A stretch of DNA of 64,000 nucleotides from Spirosoma agri (GCF_010747415.1 NZ_JAAGNZ010000002.1:1488001-1552000); one strand, 5' to 3'. Counted from the first letter of the stretch, positions 54,436 through 63,907 are shown. Notes: generated by a model from the sequence alone, not told the origin. Translations and numbers: made by a program.

Positions 54436-57036
54436 ATGAATCGAACGAAATCATCTGCCAGCCAGTTGAAGCTGTTTTCGCCGGTACTGCTGCGCGTAGC
54501 GGGCCTGTCCATTGATGTACTCGATGTGTTACGAACGCCCGTGCTGACCTTTCGATTGGATCAGTATGCGCATCGACGCTTGCAGTTGATTCGTCGAAAG
54601 GAACCGCTGCTGGCCGATTTGTTTGCCGTGATTGAGGGGGTATGCCCGCCGGGAAAGCCACAGCAACAGCTACAGCAAATCCGGCGTGACCTGCACAACG
54701 ACCGACCCGTTCGGGCGAAGGATATGGTGCAGGCTCAGCAATGGCTACCGGCTGCGGTGCTTCGTCAACTAATGGCGTATATAGACGATCGTCAGCGCAT
54801 AGAGCGGTACATGAGCACGACAGCAAAACTGTATCAGCAACAGGCAATGCTAGGCCGGAAACGGTTTCAGGAGACCACTGGTGATGCCTCATTCCAGCGG
54901 GGACTGGCGTTGTCGAGTCTGTCGCTGCTTCGCCAGCTAAACGCGTATCAGCAGACTAATCCGGTTGCCTTTCGAAAAGATGATTTTCAGGTCGAGCACG
55001 GGTTACTTCGGTATCTGTCGCGAGCGGCTACGAAAACAACGCCCTACAGCACCCTGACGCATCTGGCAACCATGCCCGTCCACGCGGGTCGAAACGATGT
55101 CTGGAAAGCAGGGCAGTCCCGGTCGCACGTACGACTGTCGGTTCGATTACTGGGCGTATTCGATGCATTGCTACGGGGCAATCAGCGGTTGGGCGAGCGA
55201 TGGCTCGTAACCCTGAACCCGGCGGCTCTGGTATCGGATGGGTATCTGAGTTACGTTCGACAAACCAACGGTCAGGTGGCCTGTGTTCGATTGCCTGTCA
55301 ATCCGGCGCTGCGGTGGGTCATGTCCATGCGGAACACAACGCAGACGTATAAGGAATGGGTCGACCGGATCCAGCAGCGGTTCAAAACGCCCGGAACCGA
55401 GGCCCGGCAGTACATCGACAAACTCATCGAACTGGGTCTGCTGCATCATGGATTACCCGTATCGGCGGCTGATGCTGACTGGGCGGTGCGCCTACACGAC
55501 TGGTTGATCACGCATCGCTGGCTCGCGCCGAAATTCGTGGATAATCAGCTAGGCCTGCTCGATGCGCTGTTCACAACGGCCCGTATGTTGCCTATGGCTA
55601 CACCGGCTCAGCGGCTTCACTTACTACCGAAAGTACACGGCCTTCTGGCCGAGCGAATCGGTACGCTGAAACAACCACCCACGACTGATTTCTGGCCTCT
55701 ACGCCCGGAGCAGCTGTTCTTTGAAGATGTTACCCGACCCTTGCACGGCAACCTGCCGACACCCGACACCATGCCGCTGGTAGAAACGACGAACCGATTG
55801 GTTAACCACCTTGCCAGTGCGTCCATTGCCCCGGTATCATCCCTGGTTGATCTGTTTAAAGAAACCTTTTCGCCAGCCGAGCATGTCTCGTTAACAACCT
55901 TTTTCGGCCATTACCTAAGCCGTCCGAATGCTATCTCCCAAGCCGTGACCGTGTTGCCAGCCGTTCGCCAGCAGTGGGAACAGTGGGCCGCGGAAGGACG
56001 TCGTCAACAGACAATTCATCTCCGAAGCAAGCAGATTCCCGATGAACCGACGAGGGTCATGAGCCAGGGTGTTTTCTGGCAGTCGTGGATCGATAACAAA
56101 GGGCGGCTCTGTGCGGTGCTGAATGAACTGGCGGGTGGATTTGGTCGGATGTATGGCCGTTTTCTGCCGTATTTCGGCCAGAGCCTGACCAACGAACTGA
56201 TCAAGGCGAACCAGTCCGTTTCATCATCTGACTGTCTGCTGGTCGAAGCTACGGATGATCATTATCATAATGCCAATTTTCACCCAGCGTTGCTCGATGG
56301 GGTGATTTTGACTCCGGAGGCACATGTACCGTCATCGTCGGAGCGGGCCATCCCGATCAGCGAATTGTCTGTACGCTTGTCTGATGATCACCAGCGGCTC
56401 GATCTCTGGCACTTGCCGACCAGAAAACGGGTGCAGGTTGGCGATCTGGGTTTTCAGGCGGATCGGTCGCGGTTGTACTCGTTTCTGCGCCTGTTTGCGC
56501 CCGTACACGATCTGAGTCTGAACCTGTTTCGTTCGGTTATCAACCAGTGGTATGAAGCGCAGCAGCCAGCTGGAACGGTACGAATCTGGCCCCGTATTGT
56601 GCTGGATCAAAGGCTAATTGTGCAGCGCCAGACGTGGTGGTTACCCGTTGGTGCCGACGCTTCGCTGCCAACCGAAGGCGATGCGTTTACCTTTTTTCGG
56701 GCTACGCATAACTGGCGACATACCCACCAACTGCCCGATGAAGTGTTCGTTAGCCTGCCCGCTGCGCCCAACACCGACGACTGTAAACCCCAGTACATTC
56801 GCTTTGACAATGTGCTGCTGGTAGACCTGTTCCGGCGGTTGGTGCGAAAAGCAGTGGCGGCTGGCTGTCTGCTGAAAGTAGTCGAAATGCGTCCGGCATC
56901 CGATGTGTTACATCGTATCGATGGTCAGCGTTATGCCGTAGAATCTGTACTCCAGTGGTACACGACTGAGTCTACCAGGCAGCCGCCGGAAAAACACACT
57001 ATGTCGGCAGATATGCGCGCATCAGCCATTCCCTGA
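54436..57036 (+). CDS. LanB-type lantibiotic dehydratase N-terminal (glutamylation/PEARL-like) protein
   Basis: 866 residues. Lantibiotic dehydratase N-terminal domain over nearly the full length: basic N-terminal helices, RYLSRAATKTTPYSTLTHLA (characteristic R...K.TP[FY]ST signature), later FGRMYGRFLPYFG and PRIVLDQRLIVQRQTWW. Uses glutamyl-tRNA to modify Ser/Thr in class I lanthipeptides, or adds an amino acid (PEARL). No C-terminal elimination domain is visible, so dehydration would need a separate protein. Start at MNRTKS (54436); an upstream start would overlap the previous gene. Confidence 0.85.
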   Translation: MNRTKSSASQLKLFSPVLLRVAGLSIDVLDVLRTPVLTFRLDQYAHRRLQLIRRKEPLLADLFAVIEGVCPPGKPQQQLQQIRRDLHNDRPVRAKDMVQAQQWLPAAVLRQLMAYIDDRQRIERYMSTTAKLYQQQAMLGRKRFQETTGDASFQRGLALSSLSLLRQLNAYQQTNPVAFRKDDFQVEHGLLRYLSRAATKTTPYSTLTHLATMPVHAGRNDVWKAGQSRSHVRLSVRLLGVFDALLRGNQRLGERWLVTLNPAALVSDGYLSYVRQTNGQVACVRLPVNPALRWVMSMRNTTQTYKEWVDRIQQRFKTPGTEARQYIDKLIELGLLHHGLPVSAADADWAVRLHDWLITHRWLAPKFVDNQLGLLDALFTTARMLPMATPAQRLHLLPKVHGLLAERIGTLKQPPTTDFWPLRPEQLFFEDVTRPLHGNLPTPDTMPLVETTNRLVNHLASASIAPVSSLVDLFKETFSPAEHVSLTTFFGHYLSRPNAISQAVTVLPAVRQQWEQWAAEGRRQQTIHLRSKQIPDEPTRVMSQGVFWQSWIDNKGRLCAVLNELAGGFGRMYGRFLPYFGQSLTNELIKANQSVSSSDCLLVEATDDHYHNANFHPALLDGVILTPEAHVPSSSERAIPISELSVRLSDDHQRLDLWHLPTRKRVQVGDLGFQADRSRLYSFLRLFAPVHDLSLNLFRSVINQWYEAQQPAGTVRIWPRIVLDQRLIVQRQTWWLPVGADASLPTEGDAFTFFRATHNWRHTHQLPDEVFVSLPAAPNTDDCKPQYIRFDNVLLVDLFRRLVRKAVAAGCLLKVVEMRPASDVLHRIDGQRYAVESVLQWYTTESTRQPPEKHTMSADMRASAIP

Positions 57037-57129
57037 TCAGTTAGTCACTACGCATCACCTTTACCCAATTGCTTACTAGTCAATTACCAGTTTACGTCTA
57101 ATTGCTGAATCTGTAAACCCCAATTTACC

Positions 57130-57543
57130 ATGAAACATGTACTCATTGCCGCTACATTGCTGGCTAGCTCGTTTGTCGCCAAGGCGCAACATCAATCCGA
57201 CGCCCACACGTTGACCGTCAACGTAACCGACCTCAAAACGGCGAGCGGTGCCGTCTATATCTCGCTTCAGGACCCGACGCAGAAGGCTGTCCAGAAGCAG
57301 GCCGTACCGATCCAGAAGAACAATACCCAGATCGTTTTCCAGAACGTACCGCCGGGTACGTATGCGGTGCGGTTGTTTCACGACGAGAACAACAACAAAA
57401 AAATGGATACCGGCATTTTTGGTATCCCGAAAGAGGGCTGGGGCTGCTCGAACAACGTAAAAGCAACGTTTGGACCGCCGAAGTATGATGCCATGCTCTT
57501 CACCGTCAATACTGACAAAGCCATCACCATTCACATCAATTAA
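57130..57543 (+). CDS. DUF2141 exported protein
   Basis: 137 residues. Signal peptide (ATLLASSFVAKAQ) and a DUF2141 beta-sandwich (VNVTDLKTASGAVYISLQD; VPPGTYAVRLFHDENNNKKM; GIFGIPKEGWGCSNN). Family role unknown; frequent near envelope and secondary-metabolite genes in Bacteroidota. Positioned between the dehydratase and the acyl ligase, in the same direction (4-nt gap to the ligase). Confidence 0.88.
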   Translation: MKHVLIAATLLASSFVAKAQHQSDAHTLTVNVTDLKTASGAVYISLQDPTQKAVQKQAVPIQKNNTQIVFQNVPPGTYAVRLFHDENNNKKMDTGIFGIPKEGWGCSNNVKATFGPPKYDAMLFTVNTDKAITIHIN

Positions 57544-57547
57544 GCCT

Positions 57548-59056
57548 ATGTCTGCTTATTCGCTGACAGATTCTCTGCCGATTGCCCCCGCCTACGCTCC
57601 CCCCGATTTGCCCTGGAACGGGGGGGGCGGGGAGACGCTGGCCAACGTTCTGCGAAGGCGACACGAGCGATACCCGACCAAAACCGCGCTGATCGACGGG
57701 AAACGAAACCTGACTTACGCCGATCTGTGGCACCGGGTTGACGAGCAGCAGCAACTGCTGGACCGGGCGGGCGTGCAACCCGCCGATGTTGTGGCCATCT
57801 GTGCGCCCAATAGTCTGGATATGAGCGTACTGTTTCTGGCGGTGCTATCACTGGGCGCTGTTCCGTTCGTGGTCAATTACCGGATTGAGGTATTGGGCGA
57901 TCTGGGCCAGCTGAATGTTGTCTGGTTTGCCGTACCGCGCGGAAGTCTGGCGATCCGACGGCAACTGGCGGGGGTACCTTACCTGACGCAGCAAGCACTG
58001 GACGCGCGCTTCGATCTGTTCAGAAACACGTGTGGAACTAGTCTCCCCACCGGAGACACGGCTCTGCTGGTGACCAGCTCGGGCAGCAGCGGGATTGCCA
58101 AGGTCGTTCAGCTGACCAATTCCGGAACGTTGTTCAACATTCGCGCGAACGTCGATGCGCTGAAGCTCCGCGCTGACGACGTAACGGCAATTGCCCTGCC
58201 AATGGGCTACTCATACGGACTTATCGGTCAGTTTCTGAGCCATCTGTACGTTGGAGCCACGGTGTTGCTGCTCGATCCGCTATTTTTCCTGCACCAGATG
58301 GTCTGGCTTTTTGGTCGTCATCGTGTTACGACGCTTTTCCTGGTACCGCCGATGGTTCGTCAGTTGAATTACCTCTACGATCGAAAGCTGTTACCCGCTG
58401 ACTTTTCGACCCTGCGGTTCGTAGCGGTCGGTGGAAATCGCATCGAGACAACGGCAGTCCGGAAAGCTATGCAGGTGTTTGGCTGCCCGGTCGTGAAAAC
58501 GTACGGACTGGCGGAGGCTGGTCCCAGGGTGGCTACGCATCCGGTGCATCACCCCGCCGATCCGGATCTGGAATCGGTTGGGCGACCGAACCAAGGGGTT
58601 CGGGTGCAGATCATTGACGAAACCGGCGACGAGCTGCCACCGGGGAAAATCGGGACGGTTCGGGTGCACAGCCCTTCGGTCATGATGGGGTATTTCAACG
58701 CCCCCGACTGTCCGTCGCACCGGCCCCGTGCTGCCATCACAACCCGCGATGTAGGCTACATCGATCCGGGCGGCCGGTTGTTTGTGTTGGGTCGGAAAGG
58801 CGATCAGTTCCGGATTGGAGAGCGATCGTACTGGTTCCGGGAGGTCGAAAATGTGCTGTATACGCACTTCGCGTTCCTGAAAATTGCCCTGCGCCACACC
58901 GACGGACAGATCCATATCAGTGCGATTGCCATGCGCGACTATCCTGTTCGGGAAACCGATGTTTACGCCCGACTCCACGATGCGTTTGGCCCACACTGTA
59001 CTCACCTGTTTGCGTTTTCGCTGTTACGTACCAACTCGCTTTTAAACGAAAAATGA
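57548..59056 (+). CDS. AMP-forming acyl/aryl ligase
   Basis: 502 residues, ANL superfamily. Phosphate-binding LLVTSSGSSGIAKVVQLT (A3), KTYGLAEAGPRVAT (A5), TRDVGYIDPGGRLFVLGRKGDQFRIGE (A7-A8, here named by its parts TRDVGYID and GRKGDQFRIGE). Activates a carboxylic acid with ATP and loads it onto ACP or CoA; probably the starter unit. The C-terminus ends TNSLLNEK, where the last Lys may serve as the A10 Lys. Start at MSAYSL, 4 nt after DUF2141. Confidence 0.88.
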   Translation: MSAYSLTDSLPIAPAYAPPDLPWNGGGGETLANVLRRRHERYPTKTALIDGKRNLTYADLWHRVDEQQQLLDRAGVQPADVVAICAPNSLDMSVLFLAVLSLGAVPFVVNYRIEVLGDLGQLNVVWFAVPRGSLAIRRQLAGVPYLTQQALDARFDLFRNTCGTSLPTGDTALLVTSSGSSGIAKVVQLTNSGTLFNIRANVDALKLRADDVTAIALPMGYSYGLIGQFLSHLYVGATVLLLDPLFFLHQMVWLFGRHRVTTLFLVPPMVRQLNYLYDRKLLPADFSTLRFVAVGGNRIETTAVRKAMQVFGCPVVKTYGLAEAGPRVATHPVHHPADPDLESVGRPNQGVRVQIIDETGDELPPGKIGTVRVHSPSVMMGYFNAPDCPSHRPRAAITTRDVGYIDPGGRLFVLGRKGDQFRIGERSYWFREVENVLYTHFAFLKIALRHTDGQIHISAIAMRDYPVRETDVYARLHDAFGPHCTHLFAFSLLRTNSLLNEK

Positions 59057-59059
59057 ACG

Positions 59060-59686
59060 ATGGCCCTTTCTACGTTTTCTGTTTACTGGGCTGATCTGAC
59101 GGCTGCCCACCGTTCAGAAGCTGACGTAGCTCGCTTGCCCGTGCCGGTACGCCCGTATCGAACGGCCCAGTCCCGGCAGCTGTCCATGTTGAGCAAGTGG
59201 CTATTGCACTACGCGCTACACCACCAGCCGCCCCACCCCAACGAACCCCTGGTTAGTCTGCGCTATCATGTAAACGGGAAACCGTACCTGTCGGATAGCC
59301 GGTATGCGTTCAGTTTGTCGCATTCAGGGCAGTTAGCCGCCTGTGTTATAACCCCCCGCCGGGCCGTTGGTATCGACATTCAGAAGCGGGTTCAGTTACG
59401 GCCCGGAGCTGAAGGACTATTTCTCTCGCAGGAGGAACGCGAACGGATGATGGGTGAAGATATCCTGTCGCTCTGGTCGCAGAAAGAAGCGGCTTACAAG
59501 GCACTTGGCCATGAACTGGATGCCCGCCTGACCGATTTCCGGTTCGAGCAGGTGCAGCAACTTCGCTGTCGGGATGTCGTGGTGCGACTGATCCCGGTGC
59601 TGACAAACCCGAATTACATCGGTTACGTGGCTTACGAAGCTGGGGACGAAAATGACCTCATGACGGTGCAGCTTGAATGTCTCTGA
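59060..59686 (+). CDS. Sfp-type 4'-phosphopantetheinyl transferase
   Basis: 208 residues. Activates the ACP Ser with the phosphopantetheine arm of CoA. Signature motifs VNGKPYLSDSRYAFSLSHSG, VGIDIQ and LWSQKEAAYKALG (Mg ligands Asp and Glu, catalytic Lys). Start 3 nt after the ligase stop, so translationally linked. Its presence shows that the cluster has a dedicated carrier protein, matching the ACP gene at 63025. Confidence 0.92.
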   Translation: MALSTFSVYWADLTAAHRSEADVARLPVPVRPYRTAQSRQLSMLSKWLLHYALHHQPPHPNEPLVSLRYHVNGKPYLSDSRYAFSLSHSGQLAACVITPRRAVGIDIQKRVQLRPGAEGLFLSQEERERMMGEDILSLWSQKEAAYKALGHELDARLTDFRFEQVQQLRCRDVVVRLIPVLTNPNYIGYVAYEAGDENDLMTVQLECL

Positions 59687-59704
59687 TCATCAATCGTCTT
59701 TTTT

Positions 59705-60448
59705 ATGGAAACCATTCGTTTGTTCTGTTTCCCGTTCGCGGCTGGTAGCTGTTACTCCTACCAGCCGCTGATCCGGCAGGCTCCGCCCGGTATTACCTGG
59801 ATACCAATGGACTACCCAGGGCGGGGCCGTCGCCTGTTTGAACCCGCGTTGCGTACGCTCGATGCCGTAGTCGATGATTTATTCGAGCGGCTGAAATTTC
59901 AACTGACCGGTCCGTTCGCCTTTTTCGGACATAGCATGGGTAGTCTGGTGGCTTATCGGCTCAGTTGCCGGCTACGGGCCGAAGGAATGACGCCCCCACT
60001 GCACCTGTTTCTGTCGGGGCGGGGTGGGGCCAGTATCCCCGAAAAGCAGCGCAATGCCAAAAACATGACCCGGCAGGAGATTATCAACGAAGTACAGGAA
60101 ATGGACGGCGATGTATCGGTCTTGCTCAAGAATCCACGGTCCTTCGATCTGTATGAGAACGTACTCCGGGCCGATATGATGGCGCTTGAAAGCTACGTGT
60201 ATGCGCAGACGGGTCCCGCTGCGCTGGCGATACCGGCAACCGTCTTCATTGGAGATCGCGACATCTACACGCCCGATGAGGCCGCCCGCTGGCAGGAAGA
60301 CTTTACCCACCCAATCGACATGCATGTACTACCCGGCGGTCATTTTTTTCTTTTCGACAACGGTCCGTTGATCCATCAGGCTGTCTACAAGGCCCTTCGT
60401 TCGTTACCAACTGATTCCGCCCAGCGTTATGAAACACAACACACATAA
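59705..60448 (+). CDS. Type II thioesterase
   Basis: 247 residues, alpha/beta hydrolase. N-terminal LFCFPFAAGSCYSY and MDYPGRG, nucleophile GHSMGSLVAYRL, Asp in GDRDIYTPDE, His in PGGHFFLF. Clears misprimed or stalled acyl groups from the ACP, or releases a finished chain. The last 20 nt overlap the TonB-receptor start. Confidence 0.9.
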   Translation: METIRLFCFPFAAGSCYSYQPLIRQAPPGITWIPMDYPGRGRRLFEPALRTLDAVVDDLFERLKFQLTGPFAFFGHSMGSLVAYRLSCRLRAEGMTPPLHLFLSGRGGASIPEKQRNAKNMTRQEIINEVQEMDGDVSVLLKNPRSFDLYENVLRADMMALESYVYAQTGPAALAIPATVFIGDRDIYTPDEAARWQEDFTHPIDMHVLPGGHFFLFDNGPLIHQAVYKALRSLPTDSAQRYETQHT

Positions 60449-62762
60449 ACTAATCCTGGGGCTAGTCATCGTCTTGTTCGGGAGTGTTCAGGCGCAGACG
60501 ATCCGGGGAACGGTCGTTCAGGAACGGACCCAGCTACCCATTACCAACGCGGAGGTGTTACTGGCCAATGGATCAGAACAGCGGGTCTGGTCGGATAGTA
60601 CGGGACACTTTACGTTGTCGCTAGCCGCTCCGGGTCGTTATCGGCTGTTGGTCAGGGCCGATGGTTATCATTTGCAGTTGGTAGACAACGTACTGGTTAC
60701 GACGGCAAAGGAAACAATAGCCGACGTTTCACTGACCGAATCGACGCAGTTACTGGATGAAGTAAACGTGCGCGCCAGCAAAGCAGCGACGGCCTCCGGG
60801 ATTGATTACGTATCGGTAAGTGGGCAGACGTTCGATCTGGAACAGACAACGCGTTTTGCCGGAAGTCGCAACGACCCGTCCCGGATGGCCATGAACTTTG
60901 CAGGTGTGGTCGGTAACAACGACACCCGAAACGATATTGTCGTGCGGGGCAATGCACCAAATGGTCTTTTGTGGCGAATTGAGGGGATCGACGTGCCGAA
61001 CCCGAATCATTTTGGGGCGATGGGCGCAACGGGAGGACCGGTTCCTATTTTGAACAGTCAGACGCTAAAAACATCGTCGTTCTTGACCGGTGCGTTCCCG
61101 GCGGCTTACGGCAATGCGTTGTCGGGTGTGTTCGATCTTCAGTTGCGGAATGGTAATGAACGCAAGCGAGAACACACGTTTCAGGTCGGGTTCACCGGTT
61201 TTGAAGCTGGTTCGGAAGGACCTTTATCCAAGAAAAATAAGTCGAGTTACCTTATTCATTACCGCTACAGCGTGTTGGGCTTACTCGGAAAAGTAGGACT
61301 TCATTTTGGAACGGGTACTGCTACGCCCAATTACCAGGATTTGACGGTCAAACTTAATTTCCCCACGACGAAGGGAAATACATTCAGTCTATTCGGGGTT
61401 GGTGGGAAGAACAGTACCGTGTTCGATAATACGGCGAGTGCCTACAGCGATGCCGGAACCTACAACGACTATCGAACGGCAATGGGCGTCGTGGGGGCTA
61501 CCTACACTGCTCAGTTCATGACCCGCACAACGCTCCGGCTAACAACGGCCTTCACCGGTACGCAGGTCGGCAATCGCTACGATACACTTGGCCGGGATGG
61601 AACTCTTCAGGCAAATTACCGCGATCAATCGCAGTACACGAAAGCGACGGCTCACGCTCAACTGACGCATCGATACTCGGCGGAAAGCAGCCTGCTCGCG
61701 GGAGTTATCGCGTCTACGTATTGGTTCTCCTTTCACGACAGCACGCAGGTTCCGGCCGGGATGCGGGCGTTGCGGAGTGCGGACGCGTCGACCCAAACGT
61801 ACCAGGGTTACCTTCAATGGCAGTACCGGCCAACCAATCGCCTGACATTGAACATGGGCTTACACACAACGCATCTGAGCCTAAACCGGCAAACGGTTGT
61901 GGAACCGCGACTCGGGTTGCAGTACCAGCTTTGGCGGGGAACCACACTAAGCGCGGGCGTTGGCAACTACAGTCGCTGGCAGGACTGGATGCTTTACTTC
62001 AATCAGCAGCACGCGGATAATCAACTGGATCGATTGCCCAATCAATCGCTTGGTTTCTCAAAAAGTCGGCAGGCTGTACTGGGCCTGACCCAGCAGATCG
62101 GAACCGACTGGCGACTGAAAGCAGAAACATACTACCAATACCTCTACAACATTCCCGTTGACCAAACCCCATCTTATTACTCAGCGCTGAACGAAGGAGC
62201 TACCTTTTTTACAACCTCCCGGACGGGGCTGATCAATGCTGGAACCGGTCGAAATTACGGGGCTGAACTGACCATCGAGAAGCTATTTAGCCGACAGTAC
62301 TACCTGCTCTCCACGTTGTCTGTCTTCAACAGCGAATACCGAACCTTGCTGGACCAATGGCATCCTACCGCCTTTGCCAATCAATACGTCTGGAATGCGT
62401 TGGGCGGCTATGAGTGGACCGTTGGCTCCCGAAATGCACTGGCAATTGACGTCAAAAATACGATGGCTGGCGGACGACGCTACACACCCATCGATCTGGT
62501 TCGATCGCGGCAGGAAAACGCCACCGTTACCGACGGTCAACGACCTTTTGCCAATCAATTACCCGCCTACTGGCGCACCGATATTAAGCTTTCCTACCGG
62601 CGCAACCGACCCAAAGCAACCTTCGAGTGGTCGATTGATATTCAGAATGCGTTTAATCACACAAATGCCTATCAAATGCTCTACAGTAATCGCCTGAATG
62701 CACTGGCGTATACACTACAAATGGGGCGTTATTTTCTTGTCAATCATCGGATTAATTTTTAA
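60429..62762 (+). CDS. TonB-dependent outer-membrane receptor
   Basis: 777 residues. Signal peptide (GLVIVLFGSVQAQ), CarboxypepD-reg-like beta domain (about 24-105), plug domain (about 115-245; NDIVVRGNAPNGLLWRIEGI, AYGNALSGVFDLQLRNGNE) and a 22-strand-type barrel to the C-terminal aromatic residue Phe. No SusD partner, so not a SusC-type glycan importer. Overlaps the thioesterase gene and may take up the product or a metal complex of it, or act in self-protection. Confidence 0.9.
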   Translation: MKHNTHKLILGLVIVLFGSVQAQTIRGTVVQERTQLPITNAEVLLANGSEQRVWSDSTGHFTLSLAAPGRYRLLVRADGYHLQLVDNVLVTTAKETIADVSLTESTQLLDEVNVRASKAATASGIDYVSVSGQTFDLEQTTRFAGSRNDPSRMAMNFAGVVGNNDTRNDIVVRGNAPNGLLWRIEGIDVPNPNHFGAMGATGGPVPILNSQTLKTSSFLTGAFPAAYGNALSGVFDLQLRNGNERKREHTFQVGFTGFEAGSEGPLSKKNKSSYLIHYRYSVLGLLGKVGLHFGTGTATPNYQDLTVKLNFPTTKGNTFSLFGVGGKNSTVFDNTASAYSDAGTYNDYRTAMGVVGATYTAQFMTRTTLRLTTAFTGTQVGNRYDTLGRDGTLQANYRDQSQYTKATAHAQLTHRYSAESSLLAGVIASTYWFSFHDSTQVPAGMRALRSADASTQTYQGYLQWQYRPTNRLTLNMGLHTTHLSLNRQTVVEPRLGLQYQLWRGTTLSAGVGNYSRWQDWMLYFNQQHADNQLDRLPNQSLGFSKSRQAVLGLTQQIGTDWRLKAETYYQYLYNIPVDQTPSYYSALNEGATFFTTSRTGLINAGTGRNYGAELTIEKLFSRQYYLLSTLSVFNSEYRTLLDQWHPTAFANQYVWNALGGYEWTVGSRNALAIDVKNTMAGGRRYTPIDLVRSRQENATVTDGQRPFANQLPAYWRTDIKLSYRRNRPKATFEWSIDIQNAFNHTNAYQMLYSNRLNALAYTLQMGRYFLVNHRINF

Positions 62763-62929
62763 ATAATGCTACGTTTTTGATTCAAACGGTCCTTGGATGG
62801 TTGGGCTAAAAGAAGCGAATCTGGTAATCATTAAACCAGACAACCAGCGCCTGTTTTTGCCAAAAAAACCACTGTTCACTACACAAATTATAGGTTATAA
62901 CCTGAGCAAGTAAAGCAGTCCAAAAGGTT

Positions 62930-62961
62930 TTTGATTCAGAGCCGTTCTGCCGCCACCTTTG
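62930..62961 (+). promoter_or_regulatory. Candidate promoter of the ACP/precursor-peptide unit
   Basis: TTTG at 62930-62933, 20-bp spacer, CACCTTTG at 62954-62961 (TAnnTTTG with one change). About 60 nt before the ACP ATG. It lies in the 262-bp gap after the receptor gene, the largest inside the cluster, suggesting a second transcription unit for ACP and peptides. Confidence 0.5.
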
Positions 62962-63024
62962 TCTTAGAAATTAATTCACAAGCAAGCCAAACAAAGTCTT
63001 TCACTCCTTATCCTTTTTTCACTC

Positions 63025-63312
63025 ATGTCAACTATTGCAAGCATCCAGGACCGCATTCGTGAAATTGTAATCGACGTTTTACAGGCTGATGGCGCCCCCG
63101 TCGAACTAACCGCCGAAACCCCCTTCTTTGGCACGGAAGATCATCCGGGCGTTATTCAGGATTCCCTGGCTATTCTGGAGATTGCCTCCCGGCTGGCCGA
63201 AGAGTTTGGCCTGATGCCTTCCGATCTGGGCGAAGAAGCCTTCCAGAACCTGACCACGTTGAGCGAGCAGGTTGCGCTCAAAGTTCAGGAAAATGAACTG
63301 GCTGCTGTATAA
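63025..63312 (+). CDS. Acyl carrier protein
   Basis: 95 residues, acidic helical bundle. Phosphopantetheine attachment Ser in GVIQDSLAILEIASRLAEEF (DSL motif). N-terminal IREIVIDVL and acidic helix II are typical. Tethers the growing chain for the KS/CLF, ketoreductase and dehydratase, and would be activated by the PPTase at 59060-59686. Lies directly before the precursor-peptide genes. Confidence 0.88.
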   Translation: MSTIASIQDRIREIVIDVLQADGAPVELTAETPFFGTEDHPGVIQDSLAILEIASRLAEEFGLMPSDLGEEAFQNLTTLSEQVALKVQENELAAV

Positions 63313-63457
63313 TCGGCCGAGTTAGTATCCATCCGAATGGTTAAGTCGCGTATAGTGATGCCCGTTCGATCCCCGACGAACTAAAAACTGCTGTGCACAG
63401 CGGATTAGTTACCTCCATATTTTTCACTTATTCACCTTTTTCTCCATCCAATTCAGT

Positions 63458-63589
63458 ATGAACACCCAAGTTTCTACCCCAGCCCTGTCGATCGTTGAAC
63501 TCGAAGAGCGTTTCGAAACGACTGTTGCCGCTCTCGATTCAGAACGGTGCAATGGTAATACCGTTAAGGCCGAAGTATCTGCGCAATAA
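63458..63589 (+). CDS. Precursor peptide 1 of the hybrid cluster
   Basis: 43 residues: MNTQVSTPALSIVELEER followed by FETTVAALDSERCNGN and TVKAEVSAQ. The stretch VELEERFETTVAALDS is shared with the next gene and looks like a leader or leader/core boundary. The tail has a single Cys (residue 31) three residues after Ser 28, spaced for an S-x-x-C lanthionine-type ring, and Thr residues that a LanB enzyme could modify. The cleavage site cannot be fixed by eye. A true start at 63458 is supported by the paralogue alignment. Confidence 0.8.
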   Translation: MNTQVSTPALSIVELEERFETTVAALDSERCNGNTVKAEVSAQ

Positions 63590-63778
63590 GTAGTTAATGA
63601 ATTTGTTTCGGCCAGCGTTTGATCGGCAGTTCATCCACAAACCGGTATCGCACTCGCCCACGGGCAGTCATGACCATTCTGGACTTGTCTAGTGAAAAAC
63701 GCCTTTAATTGGCCGATATAAGTGTCTACTCTTCTGTTAATCAATCCTATAACTCTACTTAAGCGCACTACAAAGACC

Positions 63779-63907
63779 ATGGAAAAGTTACCTGTATACC
63801 ACGAAGAAGCCCTGACGATCGTTGAGCTCGAAGAGCGTTTTGAAACGACCGTTGCTGCCCTTGATTCGGCCCGTTGCAGCGGCAACCACGTAAAAGTTAG
63901 CCTTTAG
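63779..63907 (+). CDS. Precursor peptide 2 of the hybrid cluster
   Basis: 42 residues: MEKLPVYHEEALTIVELEER, then FETTVAALDSARCSGNHVKV and SL. The VELEERFETTVAALDS block is identical to precursor 1, followed by x-R-C-x-G-N-x-V-K. One Cys, with Ser three residues before it. The frame is open upstream to 63722, but the ATG at 63779 aligns with precursor 1, and the added 19 residues (MSTLLLINPITLLKRTTKT) have no counterpart. Confidence 0.8.
   Translation: MEKLPVYHEEALTIVELEERFETTVAALDSARCSGNHVKVSL

Noticed and set aside
60429..62762. SusC-type glycan importer
   Set aside because: No SusD-like gene next to it and shorter than typical SusC proteins; the context is biosynthetic.
48305..63312. Aryl-polyene or flexirubin pigment cluster
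   Set aside because: KS/CLF/KR/DH/ACP are shared, but no ammonia lyase or aryl-specific enzymes are present, and a LanB-type gene and Cys-containing peptides are. A pigment part cannot be fully excluded because the right end is cut off.
63722..63907. 61-residue form of precursor peptide 2 starting at 63722
   Set aside because: The first 19 residues have no counterpart in precursor 1; the ATG at 63779 gives two peptides of matching length.
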